Source: Entoloma clypeatum
Lineage: Eukaryota > Basidiomycota > Agaricomycetes > Agaricales > Entolomataceae
Direction: 5' to 3'
DNA: 64,000 nucleotides
NCBI GenBank assembly: GCA_963565915.1
Contig: OY751495.1
Coordinates: forward strand, 372,001-436,000
A program made the position numbers and the translations under genes. The notes beneath the pieces were generated by a model that worked only from the letters and a program-made list of their open reading frames with translations, made no database searches and was not told the origin of the DNA. Shown piece by piece: positions 20,677-31,732 of the stretch (position 1 is the first letter of the stretch; each line of letters opens with the position of its first letter).

Positions 20677-20960
20677 TGTTGAAACTTTTCCATCACATAG
20701 ATTAGATTAGATTAGATTATATCATGTGACCTTAGACATCTTTGATTACATACTTATTTGGTTGGTACAAACAGTAGTACGGTATATAAGACCAGGAAAC
20801 TGTCAATATCAATAAGTTGTCTCTTGACTCTTAACCAGCTCCATCGCTCTTACCAGCCTCAACCGCTCTCACCAGCCCCACCCTTCTCAACCAAGTAAGT
20901 GACTAGAACGGTTAAGTAGAGTACTTCCACTGTAGCTGTGTTGCTCAGTACATCTGCGGC
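20677..20960 (+). repeat. Copia-1 3' LTR
   Basis: Begins TGTTGAAACTTTTCC directly after the polypurine run. It agrees with 9560-9843 over about 284 bp and then diverges (TTACTCAAAGG instead of TAGCGCCCAGG). It may be complete or 3'-truncated. Confidence 0.85.
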
Positions 20961-22097
20961 TTACTCAAAGGGGCCCGGTCTTCTTTATTATGGATGGTCT
21001 GTGGCGGTGTATCCGTCAACCGCACGGCTTTCAAGCTTCTCAAGGACTTTTCTTCCCAGTAGCCCTATGAATTAAATTTATCATCACAGCGCTTACAAGT
21101 TTTATTTTTATTTTTTTTATAGGAACATATTCTATTACCCCATCGCGTTTTCTGCCCGGTTGTTTCAACCCCATCAGGTTTGGATCTTTGGGGGACAACT
21201 ATTCGAGAGGAGCTATATCGAAAACCAAAGCACAGAGCGCGCTGTGATGAGTGTCCTGCGAGACAATCCTCAATTGGGACCTCACACTGATGTTTTCTTG
21301 TTTCAGTCAAGTGTGGATTATGTTGTCGAATATTGGTAGACACACCGTTCAATCCATCCATTTGGAATGTCCGTTCCAATACTTTGCCCGGTGTGTCAAT
21401 GCCTACAGACAGTGGCTCCATTGTACGTACCAGGAGGGGCCCTTACATTTCTTGTGGGGCTAAGCTTGCAGGGGGCAAATGCAAGTATACAGAGCGTATC
21501 AAAGTGCCCCATTGGTGTTTCAAAGGGGGGCAAGGATTAAATGATTTCAGTCAATGGGGGCATTGCAAGCTCTTGTCTTTGTAGCGTGAGTGATTGATGC
21601 TTGATCTTCAGTCAGGATTGACACTCAACTCAGCGCCTCATCAAATATCTTGTTTTGTGTCATATTGCTGTTGTATCTTTAGATAAATGCAGTGTTTTGG
21701 TTGTGTTACATGCTCTATCGCTTGAGAAACGAGAGCCTCTAATCATGGCATACAGTCAATGGCACAATGCGAGTTTTGGTGCGCGCTATGAATGCTGATC
21801 TTGTGGTTTTGAACCAGGTTTTTTGTTGTGGTGTGAATGTGTTTTAGGAATGGTGCAAATGTGTTTTAGGAATGGCTTCAAAGTACATCTATCTGCTCGG
21901 AGTGTAGATTGAACTATTGACCCCGAGACAATGTGGTGGGTCGATCATTCTACAGTCTTGTTTCCATACATTGGGTCTTCATAGAGCATGAATAAAGGCA
22001 CCACGAGAAGAATGACATTACAAAATACATGTATAGAATACAGACACATGGATGAATATGGCTTGATACAGTTGTTGTACAGAAAAACCCCTACAGA
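20961..22097. other. Unassigned sequence
   Basis: No credible gene. A plus-strand stretch at about 21450-21580 has a Cys/Trp-rich reading (CGAKLAGGKCKYTE, VPHWCF) without context. Around 21830-21880 a short direct repeat (GTGTTTTAGGAATGG) occurs twice. Otherwise nothing was recognised. Confidence 0.35.
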
Positions 22098-22646
22098 TCA
22101 CAGGACATCTTTGCTCTCTTGCTGAACTTCATGGAGGGCTGTGAGAATTTTGAGTGGCAACGTCTCAGTCTCATATGCGATAATCTCGGTCCAGCGCTCC
22201 CGGTCTGCAATGTCGTTCATGTTGAGGTTACAAGCATTGGCAATGAGAGGGTGGTAGTCAGGGTGGGTGTGGAGGAAATACATCAATGGCTTCAATATGT
22301 TGGTCCACTTGCATGCCGCTCCTCTATTATCTTGTGGGTGGAAGGAGACCGGTTCTGACTCCACCTGCGGGAAGTGTTTCAACTGAAAGGAAAATGAATT
22401 ATCAGGCAACAGGTAATGGTCAAGATACAGATGTTGAGCAGCAGGAGGCAACTGAAACAGCGGCCTCTGCGGAGTTGCATATTCTTTTGGAAATCTTTCC
22501 AAGAATTGTCGGCCTTGGGTGGAGGTATAAATGGGCACTTTCGTATCCAATATGGCCGTTCTTGCTTTATACCAAGGGCCCAGCATATGACACAGCCATT
22601 TGAGAATCGGTTGAGAAGACTCTTCAACTTTGTCCTGTCGCCACAT
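22098..22646 (-). CDS. Hypothetical protein, 182 residues
   Basis: An uninterrupted minus-strand frame with natural composition: WLCHMLGPWYK, then a Pro/Gln-rich part and a helical end (IIAYETETLPLKILTALHE). No membrane segment or known motif was seen. It lies downstream of, and in the same direction as, the helicase-like remnant at 22.7-24.8 kb and might be its last exon or a separate small gene. Function unknown. Confidence 0.35.
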   Translation of the reverse strand: MWRQDKVEESSQPILKWLCHMLGPWYKARTAILDTKVPIYTSTQGRQFLERFPKEYATPQRPLFQLPPAAQHLYLDHYLLPDNSFSFQLKHFPQVESEPVSFHPQDNRGAACKWTNILKPLMYFLHTHPDYHPLIANACNLNMNDIADRERWTEIIAYETETLPLKILTALHEVQQESKDVL

Positions 22647-24089
22647 GGCCCTTGGTCCTTGACCACGTCAACTAATCCCCGCGAGAATAAAAAATGGCTT
22701 AATGATATAGGAACAGAAAGACGAACGTAAAGAGGTGACAGGTATGCTGGGCGCAGCCATTGCCACATCACTGACTCGGCTTCGAGAGCCCCTTTCTAAA
22801 ATCCTCAGGCTTTGGTTTGGAGCTATGGGAATAAAAAGGGACCAACCCAAGGATACGGGAGCAAGAGGCACCGAAGAGGTGGCAACTGTACGGTGGGTGC
22901 CAGCGTCTTCTTCCTTATGGTACTCAAGGCAAATAGTTGGGAGGGATGGATGTCTCGGGGTAGAGAATGGGGAATTATATTTTGGATGGACCAGGATGAG
23001 GGGCTAAAGAGCACATTGATCGTGGGGCCATGAATGAAAACATCACCACATGCCTGGACTCGGTTTATCATACAGTGTTGTTCACGTTGTCGGGGCAGTT
23101 TTGGTTTGATAACGACCGGACATATGGATCAGATATCATCATCTTTACCATAGAGGAGCTGGGTATAATTTAGGTGTATCAACTCACGGGGAGGCAATAA
23201 GATGGCGGTAGGAAGAGAACGTGGCACAGCAGAAGAATGGGCATCAAGGGTGTGGTCCTATCTGATATGAGAATACGATCAATGGTAGAGAGTGCAATAA
23301 ACGGACCTGGAGCTGGACAGGGTCATAGAAGACACAAGGGCACACTGGGCACTCGAACCCACCAGATATGATGTTCTGTATCCCAAGTTCACCGGGAGAG
23401 TACCTGGTCTCACCATAAAAGCACAACACACATTCGTCAACGAGTCACTCACTTGATGACACAATACTCTCATCCATGCAACATAATTGTAACAAATGCG
23501 CCCTGATGTTTGATATGGTCTCTACTGGGCAGCTGACCGAAATCGATGTTGGTCACCGAAAACTCAATGCAGCATGAGGACTCACTCTCGCTGCTCGCAT
23601 GCAGTAGCAATAGAACTTTCTACAGACCAAACAGTGTTCGGCAGGGGGAGGAACGAGGATGCTTTCAGGTGATATAGAGGCAGACATATTCTTTTATTGG
23701 GAGTGGTTCGGGGTGGAACTGATTCAATTGAAATTGAGAGGCAAAAATAATCACATGACTGGGATACCTGGGCGGTAGGCTACAACTGGATACAGAAATT
23801 TTTCCATGAGAAGGAAGATGTTTAATATGTTATGGAACCCTTTATGCGACTTTTGATGCACCCAAGAGGGGAAAGGGGAGACCACATTGTCAAAGGCAAT
23901 GCGGGGCCAACAGATGGTCTCTGCATGAGTGTGTAGCCCAGAAATATGCTGAAGCATCCAGAGAAACAGGAAGAGGATGTCACTCGCTGGACAATACACA
24001 GAAGGGGTAGTTTGATATGGATGAATGTACTGCTTTTTGACACCTGCATCGAGGTAACTGACCTAAAACAATGATAGATGTCATGTCAT
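22647..24089. other. Probable decayed continuation of the helicase-like gene
   Basis: Several short minus-strand frames follow (22668-23071, 23279-23473, 23751-24049), with possible small introns, but I could not assemble a credible protein. No repeat or RNA gene was recognised. Confidence 0.3.
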
Positions 24090-24823
24090 CAAAGGAATAG
24101 AAAAATGAGGCTCACATGGACTGGCAAACTGCAAGCCGAACACACATTGTCAGGGAGTTCCAATGACTCTTGGAATATAGAAAAGTCTTTATGGGTGAGG
24201 TTTCCGGGTAGCATTTTACAGTCTCAGAACAGGTGGGTTTCCCATTGTTGACCTGGTCTCATCCAGCATGCAACGCAGCCTTGACCAAGTGCGAGCGTGA
24301 GTCGATGCATTTGGGCCAAATGAATGTCTTCTGCTTGAGGTGCGAGGGCTTTCTCTTCTAAGATCTGGCATGAGTGTAACATTGAAAATTGAGTGGAAAG
24401 CAGGAGCTCGGATAGATCACATGCATCAGAAAATGTCGGTGGATGAGGGGTATTGGGGGCTGACAAATATCAATCAGAAAAAGACGATGAGCAGGTGGCA
24501 AGAGAGGAGATTTACGGGCGATGCCATCCTCCATTAAATAAGGAAAGTCTAACTTTGTAGATCGGTTGGGTTGTGAGCGACTTTGGTTCTCACATACATC
24601 ACATAAATGGGTGATGTTGGGCAAGAGAGTGCATGACTGAGCATCACCGTTGAGAAATTTCTGTACAATCAGGCGGCGGCAATATCGATCTTTGTCAATA
24701 GAAAGTCGAATAAGATCAGATCCAAAATGGTCAGGGTGTGGCACATGTGGATGGAAGAGCGGTTTCTTTGGAAGGACAACAAAGGACCAACAAGGCATGT
24801 CAGGACTTCGCGACCCATCCAGC
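24090..24823 (-). pseudogene. Helicase-like gene remnant, Cys-rich C-terminal part
   Basis: On the minus strand 24358-24798 reads a block with YCRRLIVQKFL and LCDVCENQ, the Cys-pair end of a RecQ-like helicase core as seen in expanded Agaricomycete families. A following exon-like frame (24224-24466) contains GCVACWM and HLF, then after a TGA (24224-24226) continues in the same frame with DCKMLPGN and NVCSACSLPVH before a GTGAGC donor-like site near 24112. The pattern C..C....H....C matches the tail of the helicase at 57 kb (CPICWLFGNTWHNHTLDNC). The TGA fits Arg CGA to TGA. The 5' side stops at 24823, where an LTR-like sequence begins, so the helicase motor is missing. Confidence 0.45.
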
Positions 24824-25250
24824 TGTCATAACCATACGATTCACATCCGACTTATCTGACAACTCCGACGATTCATCCGCTCCGACATCCAACCCCTATT
24901 TATATTGATTATACTTCTACTATGTAACATCTCAACCATACTTACAAGTAGACATATGTTGTTCACTTTTCATTTGCTACTCTCCGTACTCCGAATGTTC
25001 TGATGGTCAACTCCGATATCTGCACATCACTTATAGTAATGCTGATCATTCTAGTCTACTATAAATAGTGTACAAACCTGTTGTAGAACCTCAGTTCAAA
25101 TATCATACGTTACACCTCATTCGCATCCGTCTCTACTTGCTTTTGAGCATTCTCTCCGTCACCTCCGCTCATCCGACATCTGCCAATCCGAAATCGAGGA
25201 CCACGTCAAAGAGTGGGGTGCAACGCACAAGTTGAAGCCGGATCTTGACA
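24824..25250. repeat. LTR-like sequence, possible Gypsy-3 3' LTR
   Basis: 427 bp starting TGTCATAACC and ending GATCTTGACA, so the ends are TGTCA..TGACA. Contains a TATA-like CTATAAATAG at about 25058-25067 and many TCCGAC words. On the minus strand its start (TGTCAAGATCCGGCTTCAAC) shares the words TGTYAAGA and GGCTTCAACTTGTGYGTTGC with the solo-LTR candidate at 38020. It cuts the helicase-like remnant. The matching copy on the far side of Gypsy-3 was not found, so assignment to Gypsy-3 is an inference. Confidence 0.45.
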
Positions 25251-25350
25251 GATAAATTTTCTCCGCAGTAGCCTCACGAGACTTCCAATTCCCATAAAGG
25301 CTGGGGCATTCTTCCTCATTCTCCAGTCCTCACTTTTCCTCCCGTTCACC

Positions 25351-26447
25351 ATGACCACTTCTTCGAACGAGCTCTACACTCATCTTTCCAAGTTCGAGGT
25401 CAAACTCAATATCCTCACCAATCTCAACCGACTCCGCAAGTCTGGAGAAGCACGGGTTCAGGAAATCTTATTCGAACTTCATGATACACTGGTAAGTCAT
25501 GCTCGCGAAACCCTGTTTCCTACTAAAACATTCCTTCTTTCAGGTTGCGGCTGCAGGTTGTGTGGATGACTATGCAACCTGTTGCTACTAGGCCCTGTGT
25601 CGTAACAGCGCCCGCGGCCACTGAAAAAGTGCCCGCGAGGCCCCCTACTCAGCCCGAACCGAAACCCGCCACAGTCGTGAAAGCACCGCAGGTTGACGCG
25701 AAAGAGGGTACTGCCCTCAAGGCAGATGAGTTGCGACAACTCCGTGTTGCGTTGCCCATTATGGTATGTTTTCTTTCTTCCTGACTCATTCTATAGTTAA
25801 CTATGCCTTTTCTTAGCCCAGCCTTCCCTGCCTCGTTTGCGCAGGTGGACCAAGTGCGGCTCGCTGCCATTTCCAAGGTTGGGGCAAGAAGTGCTCCAAC
25901 TGCCAGAGCGGCAGTCAGGTAGGATGCTCTTTCGAGGTGAGTGGTGAACGTGTGGAACTCCTCGCGACCATGGCCCACGCCTTCGGTCAATCGAGCATGG
26001 CTGGTGCTTCCTACCATCTGCCCTCTTTTACTAGCTGCTAACAATTTATTTCCAGCCATCCGCGAGACCCTTGTCGACATCCATGCCTCGACTGTGCTCC
26101 ACTTCCACCTCTCGGAAGCCTTGTCAGCCATTGCCACTCGTCGCGAACGGTCCATTACCCTCTTCCTTCACCAGCTGGCTCAGCTGTATTGTCGTGAGGG
26201 TGACTTTCCTCAGGGCCTGGTAGCTGATGAGGTGGCTCGCCAGGAGCTCTTCAAAGTCTTCGGCCTCGCTCGATTCGACCCTCCCACTGGTCAACAGTCC
26301 TCCCGCGAGAATCCCGTCTTCGTCAAGAAGGTTGCGCCTGTCCAGAAATCGGACTCGGCTTCTGACGAGGACTCTCCTGTGGAGGAAGATGCCGATGAAG
26401 TCGCGAAGGATCTGTTTGTTCAGGGGTCATCTCGTGATGTCACCTAG
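25351..26447 (+). CDS. Spliced Cys-rich protein beside Gypsy-3
   Basis: ATG at 25351 (TTCACC before ATG). Exon 1, 25351-25491, reads a helical start (SSNELYTHLSKFEVKLNI). Intron 25492-25556 (GTAAGT..CTGCAG) keeps frame. Exon 2, 25557-25763, is Pro/Lys-rich. Intron 25764-25816 (GTATGT..TTCTTAG) leads in frame to exon 3 with a Cys cluster, LPCLVCAGGPSAARCHF and KKCSNCQ..GCSF, which could bind zinc. A further intron near 25945-26055 (ending TTTATTTCCAG) joins a last exon that reads PAIRETLVDIHAS and an acidic end, stopping at 26447; the donor for that junction is weak. A TATA-like box lies about 290 bp upstream inside the LTR-like sequence. Such Cys-cluster proteins are frequent in Agaricomycetes; function unknown. 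Confidence 0.55.
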
Positions 26448-27144
26448 GTACTGCGGGCCTTCTTTCTTTTTTATATTTGCACATGTCGCGGGCTATACGC
26501 CCTTATATATCTTTTCTGTATACACTCACTGCGGGCTTACGCCCAAATATACTGCTTTTCTTCCATCGTTGATTAAGTCCATTAAGGGCCTCCTGCTCAG
26601 AACTAAAGTATTACTAAGTCTATCGCTAAGACGTTGGACGACATCTTGTTTTACTTTGATCGTTATGCTGCATGGCACTCAGGGGTTCGGTATATCTATT
26701 TGACAGTGATTATGTCTTTCTGATATCTCCTTCCGAGATTCCACTCTTTCATGTTCTGTTTCATTTATGGCGATTTGAGGTTCGCAATTGTACTGGAACA
26801 GGCTCGCGACCCCCCACTCTCCCACACTAAAGAATACAACTCTCCGAGTTGGACGTTGCTCTATTCCATGAAGGCAAGACCAACATCGCGAAGCTCCCCC
26901 TGTCAACTATCACAAGGGCTGACTATCCCCTTGTAGAGGGAACCGCCGTGCCTAACCATGCAATCCTGGGTGCCACTACCATCCGGTATAGCATGGCCTC
27001 CAAAAAAAACTTTCCTTACTAAGTCGCCAGGGAAGCTATAAAAGCCCGCGACCACTCAAAGAGTAAACGCCACCCTCACCCTAGCACAAATCAACCCCGC
27101 TAGACAAACTCGCCCTTGGGTCACACACCGCCTCTAAAAAAAAG
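26448..27144. other. Intergenic region with a promoter
   Basis: Contains two copies of a GCGGGCTTACGCCC-like word (26455-26540: TCGCGGGCTATACGCCC and TGCGGGCTTACGCCC), possibly a hairpin or binding site, and a TATA box TATAAAA at 27037-27043, about 100 bp upstream of the next start codon. No other gene was seen. Confidence 0.4.
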
Positions 27145-28355
27145 ATGTCTAACGAAGACAAAACCCAGGCCATGAAAAAGGTCTTAGCCTCGCTCATCGG
27201 TTCATTCCCGGAAGATCCCCAGGCACCCACCAAGAAGCTGCCAACCTGCTCCGAGGCATACCTCATCTGTTGGTACACATATGATGACCTCAAAGTACGT
27301 CGCGACAGCGCACCAAACCTGTTTGACCATTCCAACTATTTCGTCAGCCTCTAAATCTCCATCATGCACATATTTCCAATGAGTACCTCAAGGACGCACA
27401 ACTTGCAGACCACATTTTCATAGCTAGAAATGGCCTACAGGCGTTCCATGACAAGAACAAGTCTTGGAGACTCCCGCCCATGTTCTTCACCCTCAAGGAC
27501 ATGGTCGTGTACATATGATACCTGCATCAAGGACCTACATCCACCGAGGAGACCGCGCCTCCACCTGCAAGTGAGCCTCCGGCTAACAGCAAGAAACCCG
27601 ATGTGAGAGCTGGAGTCCGTCCCCCGCACTAATTGAATGGCTCGACCAGGTCAAGGTAACTGATCCCAACACCGATCTCAACCTCAACGTCTCTAATATC
27701 CCGGATGCAAACAGCCCGTCTGCCGCCGCAGAACCCAAACTAACCCAGCCAGGGACAGCGACGGAAACGCCGAGCGTCCCGTTGAACCTCGTAAGCGATC
27801 GCAAGATGATGAATCTGATCATGAGGTCTGTCATTATTCCTATACTACCTTTCGACTTCCAATGGTATTGAAGCCGCTTCTCGCTACTGTGCAAGAAGAT
27901 GGACATTGAACCCGAGACCCTCCATCCCATAACTGCGGACAATGGGTCTGCCAAGAAGTCCGTTACCGCTCCTTTGACAGAGAAGTCATTGTCCGGCATG
28001 GTACGTCGACATACTGCCCCCGACAATCTCTTCTAATTTTCCCCATATCACAGAAAGGGTCTGGGTCGAAGGGCAAATCGGCCCCGGGTCCCAAATCCAA
28101 CAAGAAACCGTGGCTGGAGACCAAGGAAGCCCTGTTCAAGGACACAGCGCCAATGGGACTAGCACAAGTGGAGCAGCGAGGTAATTTCCACAAAGAAGGT
28201 ACCGTACTAAATGTCTCTGCCTTCCTCATCCATCGTTAATATGTCAGCCCGCAGCCACTCGCTTCGCGATGGACAATCCCCTCGCAAACAAGATCCTCTC
28301 GGAGACTGGGTCGATCGTGGAGATGCCCCTGACTCACACCGAGAAGTCCCTTCAT
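27145..28355 (+). CDS. Second spliced gene, antisense to Gypsy-3
   Basis: ATG at 27145 after an A-rich leader (AAAAAAAAGATG). Exon 1, 27145-27294 (MSNEDKTQAMKKVLASLIG to TYDDLK). Intron 27295-27347 (GTACGT..GTCAG). Exon 2 continues in frame with LNLHHAHISNEYLKD and MFFTLKDMVVYI, meets a TGA at 27516-27518 that fits Arg CGA to TGA, then runs to a GTGAGA donor near 27602. Later exons are recognisable by clean GT..AG introns near 27602-27651, 28001-28053 (GTACGT..ATCACAG) and 28182-28247, and are Lys/Pro/Ser-rich (KGSGSKGKS). The end is placed at a TGA near 28353. No domain was recognised. The gene ends tail-to-tail about 120 bp from the end of Gypsy-3 pol. Confidence 0.5.
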
Positions 28356-28477
28356 GACACCAAGGCCCTCGTCCAATCCGGCGTTCAATATGATCGCTAA
28401 GTCATTCCAACACGGCCCTAGGCCTCGCAAGATTACACCAGTGGTGATTTCCTTCAATGTAAGTCCCGCGAGCCCGG

Positions 28478-30470
28478 TCATTCCTCATCTGAGCTGGAAT
28501 CCTCGTCCGAGACTGCCCCCGCATCATCCACAGTAGCCTCGCGAGGCATATCCTCAAACCTGTCATTCTTATCTAAGTCCAGCCTCATTCCGTCGAACCA
28601 CAGGTCCTCACCGCTGTCCTTAGCAGCCCCAGTCGAATTTTTCAATCCTTCCAATGTCGCTTTTGTAATATCGATGAAGTCTAACACCCCTTTAGGGACC
28701 GTAATGGCACGTCTCGCATGGTAGGGAACGAGTCTGAATGCTGCAACCTTCTCATGCCATACCGACCCATCCAGTTCAGCAATGATGTATGCTTCACCTT
28801 TATTCCTCGCGACGACCACCATAGGAGCAAAGTACCTGGGCTTCATTTTCTTGTCGAGACTATTTTCAACCGCTGTATTGCGTACTAAAACTAGATCTCT
28901 CTCTCTAAAGTCATAATCTCTGATCTTATGCCAGTGCTCTTGCTCATAACGAAGTACCGCCATCATCTTGGCATGCGTAACCCGCTTACGCATCTCATCA
29001 ACGTGCACTTGGTGCTTTGTGAGCGCACGAGCCCTAAATCCGATCAGGTCCGCCGTTGACAGCGGCCCATCTGGAAGTTTCACTAGCCACGTCGCCTCGA
29101 CAATATCTAGGGGAAGGATGGGATGTGCCCCTGTACACACGAAATATGGCGAGCATCCCAAACCCTTCCAAATCGTGATCCTATCTGCCCACATCATATG
29201 GTGGAAGAACCAGAACCACTTGCCGATATCACCGCCTGTGGCCTTAAACAAAGCCTGATGAACGTCCCAATGTGGCCTCTCGATCCGTCCATTTGCTCTA
29301 TAATTATAAGCCGAGATCATAATCCCCTTAATTCCATACTTCTGTTCTATCCAGGCCAAAGCTTTCTTGAATGGCCCCGCGTTATCGGTCACAATCATGA
29401 CCATACCGCCCCACCTACATAGTATGTCTTCGAAGAGCCAATGCCCAACAGTCCTACCCGTTTCTTGCCTTAGCGGCCGCCCTTCCATCCATGTTGATAG
29501 TGCACAGCGGCCGTGAACAATGTATTTACAACCGTTCAACGCCAGCGTCATGTGTAGCATATCGGCATGTAGGACATGAAACAGACCCGGCGTATGGGTT
29601 ACCGTAGGAGGAATGCGAACCAATGTCTTCTGTCTCAGCTGACATATATGACAAGTCTGGACATATAGGCGAACATCGCGTTCATATTCTGGCCACCAGA
29701 ATCTTTGCGCAATAAGCTCCTTTGTTGCATAGAAGCCGCGGTGCGCAAGGCTATCATGGGATGCCCTCATCATGTACATGTGATGCCCCTTTTCGACCAC
29801 TAGTTTGTGCTTTCCCTCACTACCTCTTCTATAGAGCTGGCCATCATCAGCGACAAAGAATTGTCTCGCCTGCTGCACGAACTGTTTATACTGTCGGTCA
29901 TTCAGGCCGTTTGGTCTCACAAAAGGATCCTCAAGCCAAATATTGATGTCAGGAATGCGGTCGTCCTGCAACTTCATGGTCATCGTGCGATGATCTTCAT
30001 CATAAGGTTCTCGCATTGATTCATCCCATCTCAAAGAGTCATCGGGCAACGCCGGTTCCCCCATGAATTGCGAGAGCGGCCCAGCCTTACACACTTGCTC
30101 AAGATATAATCGTTCAATATTCGATCTCTCGCGAGCGTCAGCAAGCTCTCCCTGGAAGTCTTTAACCGACGTAGCCCAAAGATAACCACCGCGTGTGTCT
30201 ATCTTTGTTTTAAACTCATCGAACTCTAACGGGTCATTCTTTTCCGCATTAGGGATACCATTTTCCTTATCGGGATACTCGTACCATGGCGGTCCGTCTG
30301 GTTCATCCACCCAGTCCTGCTCGATATGGTAGGTTTCATCCCCCGGTTGCACTTCTCGCCTCGATAGACCATCGGGTGCGAAGGTCTTGCCTGGCACATG
30401 CCTTAGTGTGAAGTGGAACATCAAAATGTAATCAATCCACCAGTTTATAGCAGCATGGAATAGTAACATC
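28478..30470 (-). CDS. Gypsy-3 integrase with end of RNase H
   Basis: A long open frame (about 665 residues used). It opens with the last part of RNase H (INWWIDYILMFHFTLRHVPG, ending DGLSRRE), then a spacer, an HHCC zinc finger (HDSLAHRGFY with CHICQLRQ), a DDE core (VLHADMLHM; IVTDNAGPFKKAL; NYRANGRIERPH) and a GPY-like end (MKPRYFAPMVVVARN, AAFRLVPY). The C-terminus is very acidic (SDEDSSSDEE). All three catalytic acidic residues are visible, so this is the best preserved retroelement domain here apart from the Gypsy-1 RT. The apparent start upstream of 30470 reads RT sequence in a wrong frame and should not be taken as protein. Confidence 0.88.
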
Positions 30471-30929
30471 TGGCATTTTCTCCTGCAATATATATGTAAC
30501 ATCATCGTGAAAGATTGGTACCAAATTTGTCCAACCCATTGGTAAAGTAACCAATCTTTGAGCACCGAATGGCATCTGAAATGTAGTCAAGTCGCGAGAC
30601 TGGACCGCTAACTTTCATTCATCATATCCCACATAGAGATCGAACATTCCACCACAAGCACGTCCCGCAAAATGGTTGGCTAATTCCTCCATTGCCGGGG
30701 GAAGGCCTGAATGTGCTATAGTGACTTGGTTCAACGGTTCTAAACTGTGGACGATACGGAGACTCTTGCCATCCTTTTTCAATACACAGAACCACCGGGA
30801 TCTGTATGAGGAATTCGATGGTTCGTACACGCCTGCGGCCATCTTCGTCCTTATTATCTTACACACTTCATCATGTATTCCAGGCAGAATAGGAATATTT
30901 CTTAGTACCCATGGAGTGTGCGGTACCAT
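30471..30929 (-). pseudogene. Gypsy-3 reverse transcriptase, N-terminal fragment
   Basis: 30615-30929 reads the RT fingers (VCKIIRTKMAAGVYEPS, RWFCVLKKDGKSLRIVHSL) to YVGYDE. After a TGA at 30615-30617 the same frame gives RDLTTFQMPFGAQR and PMGWTNLVPIFHDD, typical palm sequence; at the stop the family usually has Arg, so CGA to TGA is likely. Near 30470 the frame jumps to the last part of RNase H. The (F/Y)xDD box, thumb and RNase H catalytic residues are missing, which indicates a deletion of roughly 1 kb compared with a normal element. Confidence 0.85.
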
Positions 30930-31255
30930 GGGTATCTGTACCGGAGGAAAGAAATCCTTGCAAAAGCTACCATGCTAGTTCATCGAAGATTGAAAACCCG
31001 TACCATCTGATTCAGTGGTGAGCCGTTTCCTCTTCAATAGATCAGGATCCTTTCCTCGTTCCGACATCGTGATTGTGATCTTCTGACTAGTATTCGGACA
31101 CTTGATGGTCAGGAGTTGTCCTCCATCTCTATCATTTTGATAACTACTACAAGTTACCGCGTTGAAAGGTCATCCCAAAAGCACTCTATAGGCTGGCTCA
31201 TTTATAATATGGACCTGCAGATAGACTACAATGTGATCAAAATGGAATGGCATGT

Positions 31256-31594
31256 TCATGATAGTCCCAGCGACTTTTTGATTTGCTTATTGGCACTTTG
31301 CATATGGATGCATATGTCTGGATCCCACGAAAGCCTCATCGCGACGGCTGCAGCCTTCGACATTGAGATGATCTGGGAGCCTCCATCAAGAATACACTGT
31401 TCTTCCATCATTCCATTCACCACGGCACTTACTGTCCGGAGACTCTGTAATTCCTGTGTGACATATACTGGTTTAGGTGCTGTCCCAGGCGGCAAACTCT
31501 CGAGATACTGTAAGACAGGGTCCGAGACGACCACCGAACCGACAGGTAGGTTGTTTACAGTCTGTTCCATGATCATGAATGACACCACTGGCAA
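31256..31594 (-). pseudogene. Gypsy-3 aspartic protease region
   Basis: The frame contains QCILDGGSQIISMS, matching a retropepsin active site of the Asp-x-Gly type; this clade often has a variant residue between Asp and Gly-Ser. It is flanked by coding-like sequence with stops. It lies between gag and RT, as expected. Confidence 0.65.
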
Positions 31595-31732
31595 TTAATC
31601 TACTTTAACTATATCTTCTAGTTCGTTTGTTTGGGCAAACTTTTTCCAATATGACAACTGGCTGTCGTCCATTGAATCTAGTAGGTTCAACACTCGAATA
31701 TTTGCAGGTACTCTCTTCCTAGTCAATAGCTT

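Larger units (their letters stand above)
9560..20960 (+). mobile_element. Copia-1: Ty1/Copia retrotransposon split by Gypsy-2
   Basis: 5' LTR-related sequence at 9560, a single gag-pol frame from 10238, interrupted at 13807 and resumed at 19386, a G-rich polypurine tract (ATATGGGGGGG) at about 20667-20676 and a 3' LTR from 20677. Domain order (Gag, protease, integrase, RT, RNase H) is that of Ty1/Copia. Copia-2 at 59188 is a close relative and served as the reference for finding lesions. No target duplication was found: the left flank is GAAGG and the right flank after 20960 is TTACT, so the 3' LTR may be truncated or the locus rearranged. Confidence 0.9.

Noticed and set aside
28968..30019. 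Plus-strand frames antisense to the Gypsy-3 integrase
   Set aside because: Shadows of a long conserved minus-strand coding frame, without domains of their own.
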